Assembly: GCF_902825235.1 (NCBI RefSeq)
Contig: NZ_CADEAJ010000006.1
Location: forward strand, 1-64,000
Length of the DNA: 64,000 nt
Direction of reading: 5' to 3'
From: Bartonella vinsonii subsp. vinsonii
GTDB taxonomy: Bacteria > Pseudomonadota > Alphaproteobacteria > Rhizobiales > Rhizobiaceae
A program made the position numbers and the translations under genes. This document shows, in pieces, positions 30,618 through 42,124 of this stretch. The notes under the pieces were generated by a model. It saw nothing but the letters and a program-made list of their open reading frames with translations, had not been told where the DNA came from and ran no database searches. Numbering within the stretch: the stretch's first letter is position 1; each line of letters starts with the position of its first letter.

Positions 30618-31163
30618 TCAGAGTATTTTTGTGATTTTCTGGGGATTAACTTTTATTTTTTCAAGTCCAGGAAATGCCTCACTGGTTATGTTTAAGATTG
30701 TCTCATCATTACCACGGATAAAATACCACTGATTATTGTCAAAAAGAGCAATAACCTCAGTTTGAATAGAACACCTTTTTCCAGCATTTGTTGTCGTTAT
30801 GAACTCAACAGGTATAACAAAATAAGGAATACCATTATCAAGTTTTCCTTCACGTTTTTGTTTTTGGTCGATGTGGATGCTCTCAATTTTATAATTTTCT
30901 GCCAATCGCTCTATTTGGCTTTTCATGATTTGTTGAAATTGTGATTTACTGAGATTTTTTTTGGCAGTTAAACTGTTGATGATTTGGGGAGGGATAGCAT
31001 TTAAGATGGCATTGGCATCGCCATTTTGAATTGCTTTACTGTAAGCAAAAGCTGCTTTTTCAAGGTCTACAGGTTTTTGATTTGCAACTGTATAATTTTG
31101 AATTATTGATAAAATAAAAGCAATACATAAAAGAATGGGGAAAAGAAGACGAATTCTCAGCAT
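30618..31163 (-). CDS. Exported hypothetical protein
   Basis: From the ATG at 31163 (AAGG 8 bases upstream) the product has 181 residues with one N-terminal hydrophobic segment (LLFPILLCIAFILSII), which is a signal peptide or membrane anchor. The frame is open back to 31289, but those residues lack an RBS. The rest is soluble and polar, with the helix EKAAFAYSKAIQNGDANAIL suggesting a small NTF2-like or lipocalin-like secreted domain; I do not recognise the family. It is downstream of glnA in the same direction. Confidence 0.7.
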   Translation of the reverse strand: MLRIRLLFPILLCIAFILSIIQNYTVANQKPVDLEKAAFAYSKAIQNGDANAILNAIPPQIINSLTAKKNLSKSQFQQIMKSQIERLAENYKIESIHIDQKQKREGKLDNGIPYFVIPVEFITTTNAGKRCSIQTEVIALFDNNQWYFIRGNDETILNITSEAFPGLEKIKVNPQKITKIL

Positions 31164-31300
31164 TAGAAGCCTTTTAAATTGATCTGAATGGATTCGACTA
31201 AACTTATAAAGGAAAAGCACGAAAGCAAAAAGCCACTTGTGCTCTTGGATGAGAAGAATATCCACAAAAATGGATATTAACGCCTCCATTTTTAAATCAA

Positions 31301-31322
31301 AAAGAATGCTCTATTATTCTTT
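31301..31322 (-). terminator. Possible terminator after glnA
   Basis: On the minus strand AAAGAAT pairs with ATTCTTT around an 8-base loop, overlapping the glnA stop, and is followed by TTGATTT. The stem is short and AT-only. Confidence 0.35.
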
Positions 31323-32730
31323 AAACAGAATAGTACATATCAAACTCGACAGGATGGGGCGTTGTTTCATAGCGCAAAACTTCTTGCATCTTTACTTGGA
31401 TGAAGGAATTAATCTGATCATCATCAAAAACGTCTCCGGCTTTAAGAAAACTACGATCTTTATCAAGTGCTTCAAGTGCTTCACGCAGACTTCCTGAGAC
31501 TGTGGGGATTTCTTTGCGTTCTTTTAAGGGAAGATCGTAAAGATCTTTATCCATAGCGTGTCCAGGGTGAATTTTATTTTTAATGCCATCAAGACCAGCC
31601 ATTAAGAGTGCTGCAAATGCTAGATAGGGATTTGCTGTTGGGTCTGGAAAACGCACTTCTACACGTTTTGAATTTGGCGAAGAACTCATCGGAATACGGC
31701 AAGATGCAGAACGATTACGTGCAGAATAAGCAAGAAGGACAGGTGCTTCATAACCAGGCACTAAACGTTTATAGGAGTTTGTTGATGGATTGGTAAAGGC
31801 GTTGAGTGCTTTTGCGTGTTTAATGATACCACCTATAAAGAATAAGCAAGTTTCTGATAGTCCAGCATATTCATTGCCTGCAAAAATTGGTTTGCCATCT
31901 TTCCAAATAGACATGTGGACATGCATGCCTGAGCCATTATCACCAAAGACCGGTTTTGGCATGAAAGTTGCTGTTTTTCCGTAGCTATTGGCTATTTGGT
32001 GCACAACATATTTAAAAATTTGCATTTTGTCGGCTTCGCGAACGAGCGTATCGAAGCGAATACCCAATTCATGCTGTCCTGCTGCTACTTCGTGATGATG
32101 CTTCTCAACGCGGACTCCCATATCTTTGAGTGCTGTAAGCATTTCGGAGCGCATATCTTGGCAAGAATCTATAGGGGGAACTGGAAGATACCCTCCCTTC
32201 ATTCGTGGGCGATGGCCAAGATTGCCCGTCTCATATTCCGTATCATCATTGGAGGGTAATTCACTTGAATCGAGCCTAAATCCTGTGTTGTAAGGATCTG
32301 TCTTATAGCGTACATCATCAAAGATAAAAAACTCTGCTTCTGGACCTACATTGATTGTATCTCCGATACCTAGAGATTTCATATAGACTTCAGCTCTCTT
32401 GGCAATAGAACGAGGATCTCTGCGATAAAATTCTCCAGAGACAGGATCGAGCACATTACAAAAGATAACCAAAGTAGATTGAGCAAAAAAAGGATCTATA
32501 TGTGCTGTTTCTGGATCTGGCATTAAAACCATGTCAGATTCATTGATTGTTTTCCATCCAGAAATTGAAGAACCATCAAACATAACACCATCGCTAAATG
32601 TATCTTCACTGATTTCTGCGATATCCATTGTGACGTGATGCAATTTTCCTCGTGGATCGGTAAAACGCAAATCGACAAAACGGATTTCGTTATCTGCAAT
32701 CTGTTTGATAATATCTGATGCGGTTGTCAT
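31321..32730 (-). CDS. glnA: Glutamine synthetase, type I
   Basis: GlnA has 469 residues from the ATG at 32730, with AAGGAA upstream; a TTG at 32736 is the only longer start. It makes glutamine from glutamate, ammonia and ATP as a dodecamer. The beta-Grasp N-terminus, the metal-site segments [11 protein letters not shown] and [12 protein letters not shown], and the ATP-binding region [13 protein letters not shown] are intact. The adenylylation loop is present as KDLYDLP, so control by GlnE is likely. glnB lies upstream in the same direction, 61 bases away. Confidence 0.97.
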   Translation of the reverse strand: MTTASDIIKQIADNEIRFVDLRFTDPRGKLHHVTMDIAEISEDTFSDGVMFDGSSISGWKTINESDMVLMPDPETAHIDPFFAQSTLVIFCNVLDPVSGEFYRRDPRSIAKRAEVYMKSLGIGDTINVGPEAEFFIFDDVRYKTDPYNTGFRLDSSELPSNDDTEYETGNLGHRPRMKGGYLPVPPIDSCQDMRSEMLTALKDMGVRVEKHHHEVAAGQHELGIRFDTLVREADKMQIFKYVVHQIANSYGKTATFMPKPVFGDNGSGMHVHMSIWKDGKPIFAGNEYAGLSETCLFFIGGIIKHAKALNAFTNPSTNSYKRLVPGYEAPVLLAYSARNRSASCRIPMSSSPNSKRVEVRFPDPTANPYLAFAALLMAGLDGIKNKIHPGHAMDKDLYDLPLKERKEIPTVSGSLREALEALDKDRSFLKAGDVFDDDQINSFIQVKMQEVLRYETTPHPVEFDMYYSV

Positions 32731-32791
32731 ATTCAATTTCCTTATGTGGGATTGAGGGGGATAAAAGAGATAAAAATTTTGTTATTATTTA

Positions 32792-33172
<381 letters not shown>

Positions 33173-33176
33173 TCAC

Positions 33177-33204
33177 ATTATATTGACAACAGAGAGAAGT
33201 CCAA
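33177..33204 (-). promoter_or_regulatory. Probable promoter of glnB-glnA
   Basis: On the minus strand TTGGAC (33199-33204) and TATAAT (33177-33182) are separated by 16 bases, about 47 bases before the glnB start. It is a strong sigma70-type match. No sigma54-type (GG-N10-GC) box was noticed. Confidence 0.5.
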
Positions 33205-33409
33205 CAGATACTTTGTGCACAAAAAGTCAAAAATTATATGATTCAATATTTTTTGCAACGCTCCTCTTATAGCATAAAATGAAATGCTGTTGTTCTTTGA
33301 GGAAAATCCTATAAGTTTTTTTTAAAATAAAAAATAATACAATGAACAAGGGATATTTGGGAATAAGGGCTATTTTTCTTATTGCGCTATACCAATTTTA
33401 TATTCTGCT

Positions 33410-36322
33410 TTAGGAAGAATTATGTAAAGGGCGGCGCAGTAAAATTTCTTTCAGAAATTTTCCCGTATAGGAAGAGGAAACTTGAATAATATCTTCAGGA
33501 CGTCCAACCGCCACGATTTCACCACCACGATCTCCACCTTCTGGTCCTAAATCAATAATCCAGTCGGCTGTTTTTATAACTTCAAGATTATGTTCTATGA
33601 CGACAACCGTATTGCCTTGCTCGACGAGTTCATGCAGCACTTCAAGGAGTTTAGAAATATCATGGAAATGCAAACCTGTTGTTGGTTCATCCAAAATATA
33701 GAGTGTACGACCTGTTGTTTTGCGTGAAAGTTCTTTGGCAAGTTTTACACGTTGGGCTTCACCACCGGAAAGTGTTGTGGCTTGTTGTCCTACTTTGATA
33801 TAGCCAAGTCCAACTTTAATAAGAGTCTTCATTTTGTTGTGGATGGTGGGAACAGCTTGGAAAAATTCCTCAGCTTTTTCGATTGTCATATCCAAAATAT
33901 CGGCGATGGACTTCTCTTTAAATTTTACTTCCAACGTTTCTCTATTATAGCGTTTTCCTTGGCAAACATCACAAGTAACGTAAACATCAGGTAAAAAGTG
34001 CATTTCAATTTTGATGACCCCATCTCCTTGACATGCTTCACAGCGTCCTCCCTTAACATTGAATGAAAAGCGTCCTGCTTGATAGCCACGCGCTTTTGAT
34101 TCTGGAAGTTCAGCAAACCACTCACGAATTGGGGTAAATGCACCTGTATAGGTTGCTGGGTTGGAGCGTGGGGTGCGTCCAATAGGCGCTTGGTTGATAT
34201 CAATGACTTTATCAAGAAACTCTAATCCTTCAATTTTGTCATAGCTTGCGGGGCTATGATGACTCCCCATGATAGAGTGTGATGCAGCTTTGAAAAGAGT
34301 TTCAATGAGGAATGTTGATTTTCCGCCGCCTGAAACGCCCGTGATGCATGTAAAGGTTCCAAGAGGGATATTTGCACTAATATTTTTGAGGTTATTGCCT
34401 CGTGCACCAATAACTTTCAGTGTTTTTGATTTTGATATTTTGCGTCGTTGAGCAGGTACTGGAACAGCCATTTTCCCCGAAAGGTATTGGCCTGTGAGAG
34501 AGGATGCGTTTTCTATAATTTCTTGCGGAGTACCTTGTGCTATGATTTCTCCCCCATGAACGCCTGCAGCAGGGCCCATATCGACTACATGGTCTGCAGT
34601 AAGGATAGCATCTTCATCATGTTCCACAACAATAACGGTATTGCCAAGATTACGCAGATGGTGCAGCATTTTCAGAAGGCGTTCATTATCGCGTTGGTGT
34701 AAACCAATAGACGGCTCATCTAAAATATAAAGGACTCCTGTAAGACCAGAACCAATTTGAGAGGCTAACCGAATACGTTGGCTTTCTCCTCCTGAAAGGG
34801 TGCTTGAACTTCGAGATAAGGTGAGATATTCGAGTCCTACATGATTTAAAAAAGCGAGGCGTTCACGAATTTCTTTTAAGATACGTACTGAGATGTTTTG
34901 TTGTTTTTCAGTGAGATATTGGTGAATATTGGCAAACCAATCATCTGCTTTTAGGATAGAAAGTTCTGATATTTGTCCAATATGCATTCCATGGATTTTG
35001 ACAGCGAGCGCCTCTGGTTTTAAGCGATACCCATGACAAGCTGGACAGGGTGTGGAAGACATATAACGCTCAATTTCTTCACGTGACCACGTAGAATCGG
35101 TTTCTTTCCATCTTCTCTCCATATTGGGGATGATTCCTTCAAAAGATTGAGTCGTTTTATGCGAACCGGAATCATTTTTATAAATAACAGGGATTTCTTT
35201 GCTTTTTGTACCATAGAGAATAGCGTGTTGTGCTTCATTTGAAAGGACACACCATTTATCCGTCAGTTTAAATTCGAAAACTTTACCCAATGCTTCTAAG
35301 GTTTGGCTATAATAGAGTGAAGATACTTTAGACCAAGGAGCAATTGCACCATCCTTTAAAGTAAGATTTTTATTTGGCACGATTTTTATCGGGTCTACAG
35401 CCTTTTTAATGCCAAGTCCGTCGCAAAGAGGACAAGCGCCAAAAGGATTATTGAATGAAAAGAGGCGCGGTTCAATTTCAGGGATAGAAAATCCAGTTAT
35501 GGGGCAGGAAAATTTTTCTGAAAAGATAAGCCGTTTGTGTGTTTCATTTTTCGATTTATGAGCAGACTCTTTTGTGGTTTCTTTTTGTGCTAAGGGTTGG
35601 TCAGCCATTTCAGCAACTGCAAGCCCATTTGCTAACCGTAGACAGGTCTCTATACTATCCGCTAGGCGAGAGGTAATGTCACTATGGACAATAATGCGGT
35701 CCACCACGACATCTATGTCATGTTTATATTTTTTATCAAGAGGCGGAATATCAGGAATTTCATAGAATGTTCCATCAACTTTGGCGCGCTGAAATCCTTT
35801 TTTTAAAAGCTCCATAAGCTCTTTTTTATATTCTCCCTTTCGTCCTCGGACAAGAGGCGCCATAATGAAAATCCGCGTACCTTCTGGTAAGGACATAATT
35901 TGATCAACCATTTGGCTTACCGTCTGGCTTTCAATAGGAAGTCCCGTAGCTGGAGAATGGGGGACACCAATACGTGCAAAGAGAAGACGCATATAATCAT
36001 GAATTTCAGTAACAGTTCCTACTGTTGAACGAGGATTACGGCTTGTTGTTTTTTGTTCAATAGATATCGCTGGAGAAAGACCATCTATTCGGTCGACGTC
36101 TGGTTTTTGCATGACTTCCAAAAATTGACGTGCGTAGGCAGAAAGGCTTTCAACATAGCGGCGTTGACCTTCGGCGTAAATCGTATCAAAAGCTAAAGAT
36201 GATTTCCCTGATCCAGAAAGTCCTGTGATAACAATCAGCTTGTCACGAGGGAGATCAAGATCAATATTTTTAAGGTTATGTTCACGTGCACCGCGAATGG
36301 ATATGTATTTTTGATGAGCCAT
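33410..36322 (-). CDS. uvrA: Excinuclease ABC subunit A
   Basis: UvrA has 970 residues. It finds bulky DNA lesions and loads UvrB in nucleotide excision repair. Two ABC ATPase modules are visible: Walker [10 protein letters not shown] near residue 33 and GVSGGGKST in the second half, each with an LSGGE signature. Zinc-finger cysteine pairs appear in CPLCDGLG and CEACQGDG / CDVCQGKR. It is divergent from ssb, as in many proteobacteria. A relict ssb copy lies in the gap. Confidence 0.97.
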   Translation of the reverse strand: MAHQKYISIRGAREHNLKNIDLDLPRDKLIVITGLSGSGKSSLAFDTIYAEGQRRYVESLSAYARQFLEVMQKPDVDRIDGLSPAISIEQKTTSRNPRSTVGTVTEIHDYMRLLFARIGVPHSPATGLPIESQTVSQMVDQIMSLPEGTRIFIMAPLVRGRKGEYKKELMELLKKGFQRAKVDGTFYEIPDIPPLDKKYKHDIDVVVDRIIVHSDITSRLADSIETCLRLANGLAVAEMADQPLAQKETTKESAHKSKNETHKRLIFSEKFSCPITGFSIPEIEPRLFSFNNPFGACPLCDGLGIKKAVDPIKIVPNKNLTLKDGAIAPWSKVSSLYYSQTLEALGKVFEFKLTDKWCVLSNEAQHAILYGTKSKEIPVIYKNDSGSHKTTQSFEGIIPNMERRWKETDSTWSREEIERYMSSTPCPACHGYRLKPEALAVKIHGMHIGQISELSILKADDWFANIHQYLTEKQQNISVRILKEIRERLAFLNHVGLEYLTLSRSSSTLSGGESQRIRLASQIGSGLTGVLYILDEPSIGLHQRDNERLLKMLHHLRNLGNTVIVVEHDEDAILTADHVVDMGPAAGVHGGEIIAQGTPQEIIENASSLTGQYLSGKMAVPVPAQRRKISKSKTLKVIGARGNNLKNISANIPLGTFTCITGVSGGGKSTFLIETLFKAASHSIMGSHHSPASYDKIEGLEFLDKVIDINQAPIGRTPRSNPATYTGAFTPIREWFAELPESKARGYQAGRFSFNVKGGRCEACQGDGVIKIEMHFLPDVYVTCDVCQGKRYNRETLEVKFKEKSIADILDMTIEKAEEFFQAVPTIHNKMKTLIKVGLGYIKVGQQATTLSGGEAQRVKLAKELSRKTTGRTLYILDEPTTGLHFHDISKLLEVLHELVEQGNTVVVIEHNLEVIKTADWIIDLGPEGGDRGGEIVAVGRPEDIIQVSSSYTGKFLKEILLRRPLHNSS

Positions 36323-36513
36323 ATTTTATCCTTGGCATATGTAACAAAAATTAATCCCTAGCGTAGAATAAAACTGTTTTCTAGAGTTACAATGTTTAAC
36401 AGGCATAAAGAATACAAGTTTTGTGAAAAGAAAAATATAAAAAAACAGCTTTTTATTCTCTGATGACGGAATAAACTATGCGTGATTATGATCTTTTGTT
36501 ATAATTGCACGAT

Positions 36514-36617
36514 ATGATATTTTAGGAAAGGTAGCAAAATCCACATTGAAGGTCAATTGCAGAGATGCAAATGATAAGGTCAAGAGGGTAATGACCGCTA
36601 TATAATAAAGGTTGTTT
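36514..36617 (+). pseudogene. Decayed partial copy of ssb upstream of ssb
   Basis: This stretch aligns without gaps to positions 36851-36954 inside ssb (constant offset 337), with 24 mismatches in 104 bases by hand count; the best part, ATTGAAGGTCAATTGC (36545-36560), is identical. In the ssb frame it would read IEGQLQRCK and then two stops. It lies 27 bases before the real ssb start. It is the trace of an old duplication. Confidence 0.8.
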
Positions 36618-36644
36618 ACAAGTTAAAATTTTGGAGTTTATGTG

Positions 36645-37157
36645 ATGGCTGGTAGCCTTAATAAAGTTATTTTGATTGGTAATCTTGGTGCGGATCCTGA
36701 AATCCGCCGTTTGAATTCTGGTGATCAAGTGGCAAATCTGCGTATTGCTACTTCGGAAAGTTGGCGCGATCGGAATACAAATGAGCGTAAAGAGCGCACA
36801 GAGTGGCATAGTATCGTTATTTTTAATGAAAATCTTATCAAGGTTGTGGAACAATATTTAAAAAAAGGCAGCAAGATCTATATTGAAGGTCAATTGCAAA
36901 CACGCAAATGGCAAGATCAAAATGGCAATGATCGTTATACAACAGAGATTGTTTTGCAAAAATACCGTGGTGAATTGCAAATGCTTGATGGGCGTGGAGC
37001 TGCTGGTGGAGAGCATATGCAAGGAGCCAATCAGTCGAGCGGTAGTTATGGGAGCGGTGGTTTTGGTAACAGTGATTCAGATCAGAGGGATGGTTTTGGT
37101 CAAAATAATAATAGAGAAGATTTTTCGCACAAATTAGATGATGATGTTCCTTTTTGA
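36645..37157 (+). CDS. ssb: Single-stranded DNA-binding protein
   Basis: SSB has 170 residues from the ATG at 36645 (a GTG one codon earlier is possible), with TTGGAG upstream. The N-terminal OB-fold (residues 1-110; [29 protein letters not shown]) binds ssDNA as a tetramer. A Gly/Ser/Asn-rich linker follows. The acidic tip DDDVPF is the docking peptide for repair and replication partners. It is divergent from uvrA. Confidence 0.97.
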   Translation: MAGSLNKVILIGNLGADPEIRRLNSGDQVANLRIATSESWRDRNTNERKERTEWHSIVIFNENLIKVVEQYLKKGSKIYIEGQLQTRKWQDQNGNDRYTTEIVLQKYRGELQMLDGRGAAGGEHMQGANQSSGSYGSGGFGNSDSDQRDGFGQNNNREDFSHKLDDDVPF

Positions 37158-37375
37158 TTTTCCTTGGTAATATTCTTCTTCGTTTTTTCTTTTCAGTTGT
37201 TTTTTAGTTTGAAAAAGTCAATCTTATTTATTTTATTATGTTTTTGAATACATATAAATAACATGTTGAAAATAATTGTTAAATTTCTTCCTTTGTTGCG
37301 GATGAGAAATTAGCATTTTGATGTTTTTTTCGATATAAAAGAGCAAAGTGATTCTTTATTGAAAGTCTTGAAGCT

Positions 37376-40153
37376 GTGACCGATCTTACTCCACACCCAG
37401 AACGTGATGTGCTGACCGGTATTGAGCCCATCAGCATTGTTGATGAAATGCAACGCTCTTATCTCGATTATGCGATGAGCGTGATTGTTTCGCGTGCACT
37501 TCCTGATGTCCGTGATGGACTCAAGCCCGTTCATCGGCGTATTCTTCATGCCATGAATGAGATGGGGCTTTCTTTTAACAAGTCTTATCGTAAATCTGCG
37601 GGTGTCGTTGGTGAGGTTATGGGAAAATTCCATCCTCATGGTGATGCTTCAATTTATGATGCGTTGGTGCGTATGGCACAGGACTTTTCTTTGCGAAATC
37701 CGTTGATTGATGGTCAAGGAAATTTTGGTTCTGTTGATGGTGATCCGCCTGCGGCGATGCGCTATACAGAGTGTCGTTTAGAAAAAGTTTCTGAAGAGCT
37801 TTTAGCCGATATTGATAAAGATACCGTTGATTTTCAGGATAATTATGACGGACGTGAACGTGAGCCTGTAGTCCTACCGGCGCGTTTCCCTAATCTTTTG
37901 GTTAACGGGTCAGGTGGTATTGCCGTGGGTATGGCAACCAATATTCCGCCCCATAATCTTGGTGAAGTCGTTGATGGTTGTATTGCCTTGATTGATAATC
38001 CAAACATAACGCTTGATGAGATCATTCAAATTATCCCTGGTCCGGATTTTCCTACAGGGGGTATTATTCTTGGCCATTCGGGTATTCGTTTGGCTTATGA
38101 AACAGGGCGCGGTTCAGTTATTATGCGTGCTAAAGTTGATATTGAAGAAATTCGTAATGGTCGACAAGCAATTATTGTCAGTGAAATACCTTATCAGGTT
38201 AATAAAGCAACAATGATTGAAAAAATGGCTGAATTGGTGCGTGATAAGCGTATTGAGGGAATTTCCGATTTGCGTGATGAGTCTGATCGTGATGGGTATC
38301 GTGTTGTTATTGAGCTTAAGAAGGATGCTGTTGCAGAGATCGTTTTGAACCAATTATATCGTTATACGCCGCTGCAAACTTCCTTTGGTTGTAATATGGT
38401 GGCGTTGAACGGCGGAAAGCCTGAACAGATGACGTTGCTTGATATGCTTCGTGCATTTGTTTCTTTCCGAGAAGACGTTGTAAGTCGGCGAACAAAATAT
38501 CTTTTGCGTAAAGCGCGTGAGCGTGCCCATGTTTTGGTTGGTCTTGCCCTTGCTGTTGCCAATATTGATGAAATTATAGCACTTATTCGCAAAGCTCCCG
38601 ATCCACAGACCGCGCGTACACAGTTAATGGAGCGGCGTTGGCCAGCTTTTGATGTGGCGCCTTTGATTAAACTTATTGATGATCCTCGTCATATTATTCA
38701 TGAGGATGGTACTTATAATTTATCTGAAGAGCAGGCGCGTGCTATTTTGGAATTGCGCCTGCAAAGATTAACAGCACTTGGGCGGGATGAAATTGCCGAT
38801 GAATTAAATAAAATTGGCGTAGATATCACTGATTATCTTGATATTTTAGCGTCTCGTTTACGTATCATGGGGATTGTCAAGGATGAACTGCGAGCCCTTC
38901 GTGAGGAGTTTGCCACGCCTCGACGCACTGTATTTGGTTTCGGTAGTGCTGAGATGGATAGCGAAGATCTTATCGCTCCAGAAGATATGGTGGTCACAGT
39001 TAGTCATAGTGGCTACATTAAGCGTGTTCCTCTCAATACATATCGAGCTCAACGCCGTGGTGGTAAGGGGCGTTCTGGTATGTCTACGAAGGATGAAGAT
39101 TTTGTAACGCGATTGTTTGTGGTTAATACACATACACCTGTTCTTTTCTTTTCATCGCGCGGAATTGTTTACAAGGAAAAAGTTTGGCGTTTGCCACTTG
39201 GTACGCCGCAATCGCGTGGACGCGCTCTGATTAATCTACTTCCCTTACAGCAAGGTGAACGCATAACAACTATTATGCCTTTACCAGAAGATGAAGCGCG
39301 TTGGAGTGCATTGGATATTATGTTCGCAACGACGCGTGGAACTGTGCGTCGTAATAAATTGTCAGATTTTGTTCAGGTTAATCGTAATGGCAAAATTGCA
39401 ATGAAACTTGATGAAGAAGGAGATGAAATCCTTTCGGTTGAAACCTGTACAGAACATGATGATGTTGTTTTAACAACGGCTAATGGACAATGTATTCGTT
39501 TTCCAGTTGTTGAGGTTCGTGTTTTTGCAGGGCGTAATTCTGTAGGAGTGCGTGGTATCAATTTGGCTAATGGTGATAAGGTCATTTCGATGACAATCTT
39601 AGAACATGTAGAGGCTACGTCGATTGAACGTTCTGCTTACATCAAACGTGTGATTAATGAACGGCGTGCTGCTGGTGTTGATGCTGAAGATATTGTAACT
39701 CTTGATGAAGAAGATGGAGGAGCAGAAACAGAGTTGACAGAAGAGCGCTATGCAGAACTTAATGCACGCGAACAGGTGCTTTTAACAGTAAGTGAATTTG
39801 GTTATGGAAAGCGATCTTCTTCATATGAATTCCGGATTTCAGGACGTGGTGGAAAAGGAATTCGTGCAACAGATCCCTCTAAAACAGCTGAAATTGGTAA
39901 ATTAGTGGCAGCTTTCCCAGTGAAGGCGCAAGATCAAATTATGTTGGTATCAGATGGGGGCCAGCTTATTCGTGTTCCGGTTGATGGAATTCGTATAGCT
40001 GGTCGTTCAACAAAAGGCGTAACGATTTTCAATACAGCTGAAGGCGAGAAAGTCGTATCGGTTGAACGTATTTCTGAATCTGAAGATGATGATAACCCAT
40101 TAGATGATGAAGCTGAAAAACATTCTGATAGAGTTGATATGAGTACAGAGTAA
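37376..40153 (+). CDS. gyrA: DNA gyrase subunit A
   Basis: GyrA has 925 residues and starts at a GTG. With GyrB it introduces negative supercoils. The catalytic Tyr130 is in AAMRYTE; the C-terminal half forms the beta-pinwheel with the GyrA box RRGGKGR ([10 protein letters not shown]). In the quinolone-resistance region, HGDASIYD puts Ala at residue 91 (E. coli Ser83) and Asp at 95 (E. coli Asp87). An acidic tail with DEEDGGAE and the terminal [12 protein letters not shown] is typical of the group. coaD follows 24 bases downstream. Confidence 0.97.
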   Translation: MTDLTPHPERDVLTGIEPISIVDEMQRSYLDYAMSVIVSRALPDVRDGLKPVHRRILHAMNEMGLSFNKSYRKSAGVVGEVMGKFHPHGDASIYDALVRMAQDFSLRNPLIDGQGNFGSVDGDPPAAMRYTECRLEKVSEELLADIDKDTVDFQDNYDGREREPVVLPARFPNLLVNGSGGIAVGMATNIPPHNLGEVVDGCIALIDNPNITLDEIIQIIPGPDFPTGGIILGHSGIRLAYETGRGSVIMRAKVDIEEIRNGRQAIIVSEIPYQVNKATMIEKMAELVRDKRIEGISDLRDESDRDGYRVVIELKKDAVAEIVLNQLYRYTPLQTSFGCNMVALNGGKPEQMTLLDMLRAFVSFREDVVSRRTKYLLRKARERAHVLVGLALAVANIDEIIALIRKAPDPQTARTQLMERRWPAFDVAPLIKLIDDPRHIIHEDGTYNLSEEQARAILELRLQRLTALGRDEIADELNKIGVDITDYLDILASRLRIMGIVKDELRALREEFATPRRTVFGFGSAEMDSEDLIAPEDMVVTVSHSGYIKRVPLNTYRAQRRGGKGRSGMSTKDEDFVTRLFVVNTHTPVLFFSSRGIVYKEKVWRLPLGTPQSRGRALINLLPLQQGERITTIMPLPEDEARWSALDIMFATTRGTVRRNKLSDFVQVNRNGKIAMKLDEEGDEILSVETCTEHDDVVLTTANGQCIRFPVVEVRVFAGRNSVGVRGINLANGDKVISMTILEHVEATSIERSAYIKRVINERRAAGVDAEDIVTLDEEDGGAETELTEERYAELNAREQVLLTVSEFGYGKRSSSYEFRISGRGGKGIRATDPSKTAEIGKLVAAFPVKAQDQIMLVSDGGQLIRVPVDGIRIAGRSTKGVTIFNTAEGEKVVSVERISESEDDDNPLDDEAEKHSDRVDMSTE

Positions 40154-40177
40154 TTCTAAAGGATTCGGAGTAAAACA

Positions 40178-40696
40178 ATGAAAATTGCTCTTTATGCGGG
40201 TTCCTTCGATCCTTTTACAAATGGTCATCTTGATATTTTACAAGGTGGTCTCGTTTTGGCTGACAAAGTGGTTGTGGCTATAGGCGTACAGGCTAATAAA
40301 AAACCACTTTTTAGTTTTGAAGAGCGTGTTGATTTAATTATTGAAGCAGGAAAAGATTTGTTAAATGTAGGTCCTGATCAGTTGCAGGTTATTTCGTTTG
40401 ATACTCTTTTGATTGATAAGGCTCGTGAAATGGGTGCTTCATTGCTTATTCGTGGATTACGTGATGGTACTGACTTTGATTATGAAATGCAAATGGCAGG
40501 GATGAATGGTATCATGGCTCCTGAATTGCAAACTGTTTTTTTACCAGCAAGTTTTTCTGGACGTGCAATCACTTCTACATTGGTACGCCAGATCGCCTCT
40601 ATGGGAGGGGATGTAGAACCCTTTGTACCTGCAAATGTTGCTAGAGCTTTGCGCTTAAAATTTCAATCTTCAGAGGAGTGTGATTGTGTATCTTAG
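40178..40696 (+). CDS. coaD: Phosphopantetheine adenylyltransferase
   Basis: CoaD has 172 residues and makes dephospho-CoA from 4'-phosphopantetheine and ATP. The nucleotidyltransferase motif is seen in [10 protein letters not shown] (residues 8-17) and the second motif in [10 protein letters not shown] near residue 130. It lies between gyrA and the cyclophilin genes, an order found in many Rhizobiales. Its end overlaps the start of the next gene. Confidence 0.96.
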   Translation: MKIALYAGSFDPFTNGHLDILQGGLVLADKVVVAIGVQANKKPLFSFEERVDLIIEAGKDLLNVGPDQLQVISFDTLLIDKAREMGASLLIRGLRDGTDFDYEMQMAGMNGIMAPELQTVFLPASFSGRAITSTLVRQIASMGGDVEPFVPANVARALRLKFQSSEECDCVS

Positions 40697-41279
40697 ATTT
40701 TTTGCTGTTTTGGCATGCCTTTTTTGCTTTTTTTCATTGAATGTTGTGGCGGACGATTCTCATACAGCTGGTGATTCTGACGTTCTTGTCTTATCTCTTA
40801 AAAATGGAGATGTGGTTATTCGTCTTCGTCCTGATCTTGCGCCAAGACATGTTGTACAAATCAAAAAGTTAACAAAGGAAGGTGCTTATAACAATGTTGT
40901 CTTTCACCGTGTTATTCCAGGTTTTATGGCACAGACTGGTGATGTGCAGTTTGGAAAAAAGGGGAGTGCAGATTTTGATGTGAAACGCGTTGGTACTGGA
41001 GCTTCGAATTATCCTAATATTCCAGCGGAGTTTTCAAAGCAGCCCTTTAAACGTGGCACTGTTGGAATGGCACGCGCACAAGATCCAAATTCTGCCAATT
41101 CCCAATTCTTTATTTGTTTTGATGATGCTTCTTTTTTAAATGGTCAGTATACTGTTGTTGGAGAGGTCATAAAGGGAATGGACGTTGTTGATAAAATTAA
41201 AAAAGGCACTTCAAGTAATAATGGATCTGTAAAAGATCCTGATGTTATTAATACTGCCATTTTACAAGCTGATAGATAA
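40686..41279 (+). CDS. Periplasmic cyclophilin-type peptidyl-prolyl isomerase
   Basis: The GTG at 40686 stands 7 bases after AGGAG and gives a 197-residue protein with a signal peptide ([18 protein letters not shown]), so it is exported. The cyclophilin core contains [14 protein letters not shown] and [19 protein letters not shown]-like residues of the active site. It catalyses cis-trans isomerisation at prolines in periplasmic proteins. The start at 40680 would put the RBS too close. The following gene is its cytosolic paralogue. Confidence 0.92.
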   Translation: MYLRFFAVLACLFCFFSLNVVADDSHTAGDSDVLVLSLKNGDVVIRLRPDLAPRHVVQIKKLTKEGAYNNVVFHRVIPGFMAQTGDVQFGKKGSADFDVKRVGTGASNYPNIPAEFSKQPFKRGTVGMARAQDPNSANSQFFICFDDASFLNGQYTVVGEVIKGMDVVDKIKKGTSSNNGSVKDPDVINTAILQADR

Positions 41280-41298
41280 ATCAAAGGAGTTTAGCTGT

Positions 41299-41814
41299 AT
41301 GGCCGAGATTAAAGATTTAGAAAATACCTTAATTCTTGAAACAACAAAGGGCAGAGTTGTTATTGGACTTTTTGCTGATTTAGCGCCTTGTCACGTTGCG
41401 CGTATTAAAGAGCTTGTGCGTGAAGGTGCTTATGATAATGTTATTTTTCATCGCGTTATTGAGGGGTTTATGGCTCAAACGGGGGATGTGCAATTTGGAA
41501 AAAAGGATGGTGCAGATTTTAATTTGTCACGTGCCGGTATGGGGGGCTCAGCGAAACCTAATTTGACTGCAGAGTTTTCAAATCTTTCTCATAAGCGTGG
41601 TACAGTTTCTATGGCACGAAGCCAGAATCCAAATTCTGCTAATTCACAGTTTTTTATTTGCTTTGCGGATGCTCCTTGGCTTGATCGTCAATATTCCATA
41701 TGGGGACAAGTTGTTGAAGGTATGGAAAATATCGATAAAATTAAGCGGGGTGAGCCTGTTATAGAACCTGATACAATCATTAAAGCTACAATTGCTGCCG
41801 ATGTGAAGGAATAA
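41299..41814 (+). CDS. Cytosolic cyclophilin-type peptidyl-prolyl isomerase
   Basis: This 171-residue cyclophilin starts at the ATG at 41299 (AAAGGAG upstream); the frame is open earlier but inside the previous gene. It has no signal peptide. [14 protein letters not shown] and [19 protein letters not shown] are the active-site parts. It is close in sequence to the exported protein just upstream, so the pair came from a tandem duplication. In relatives queA usually comes next; it is not here. Confidence 0.93.
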   Translation: MAEIKDLENTLILETTKGRVVIGLFADLAPCHVARIKELVREGAYDNVIFHRVIEGFMAQTGDVQFGKKDGADFNLSRAGMGGSAKPNLTAEFSNLSHKRGTVSMARSQNPNSANSQFFICFADAPWLDRQYSIWGQVVEGMENIDKIKRGEPVIEPDTIIKATIAADVKE

Positions 41815-41960
41815 TGATATCGGTTTCAACTTTAAGAGCGTCAAGTAAAGATAGTGCCGTCTCTTTGTTGTCTTAAACAAGGTGAAGGTTCGTTATTATG
41901 GTTTGAATTTATAAGAGTATGCTATTGTTATGCAATTATTCTCTGCGTTAAATTTTGTAT

Positions 41961-42124
41961 TTATACATTGCATAGATTTATGGCATGTTGTTTACCGTTG
42001 TTGCTCATAGGCTTTTTACGCTTGAATTGGCTACCTCGTAGGTAAAAGCTAGCGCCGTCGTTATATTTACCAGCCCCCAATGTTTTGCGACAGCCCTTGC
42101 ATTAAGACGATTCATAAGAGGCAT
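41961..42124 (-). pseudogene. Tyrosine-recombinase (phage/P4-type integrase) N-terminal remnant
   Basis: From an ATG at 42124 (AAAGGAG upstream) the minus strand reads MPLMNRLNARAVAKHWG, then after a one-base shift in the G run at about 42075, AGKYNDGASFYLRGSQFKR, then SNNGKQHAINLCNV and a stop. LNARAVAK, GKYNDGA-FYLR and NGK match the N-terminal (DUF4102-like) domain of P4-type integrases. The catalytic domain is gone. It is the relic of an integrated element between the cyclophilins and tgt. Confidence 0.72.

Noticed and set aside
36522-36854. 110-codon minus-strand frame across the uvrA-ssb gap and ssb
   Set aside because: It arises from antisense of ssb and of its decayed copy; it is not a gene of its own.
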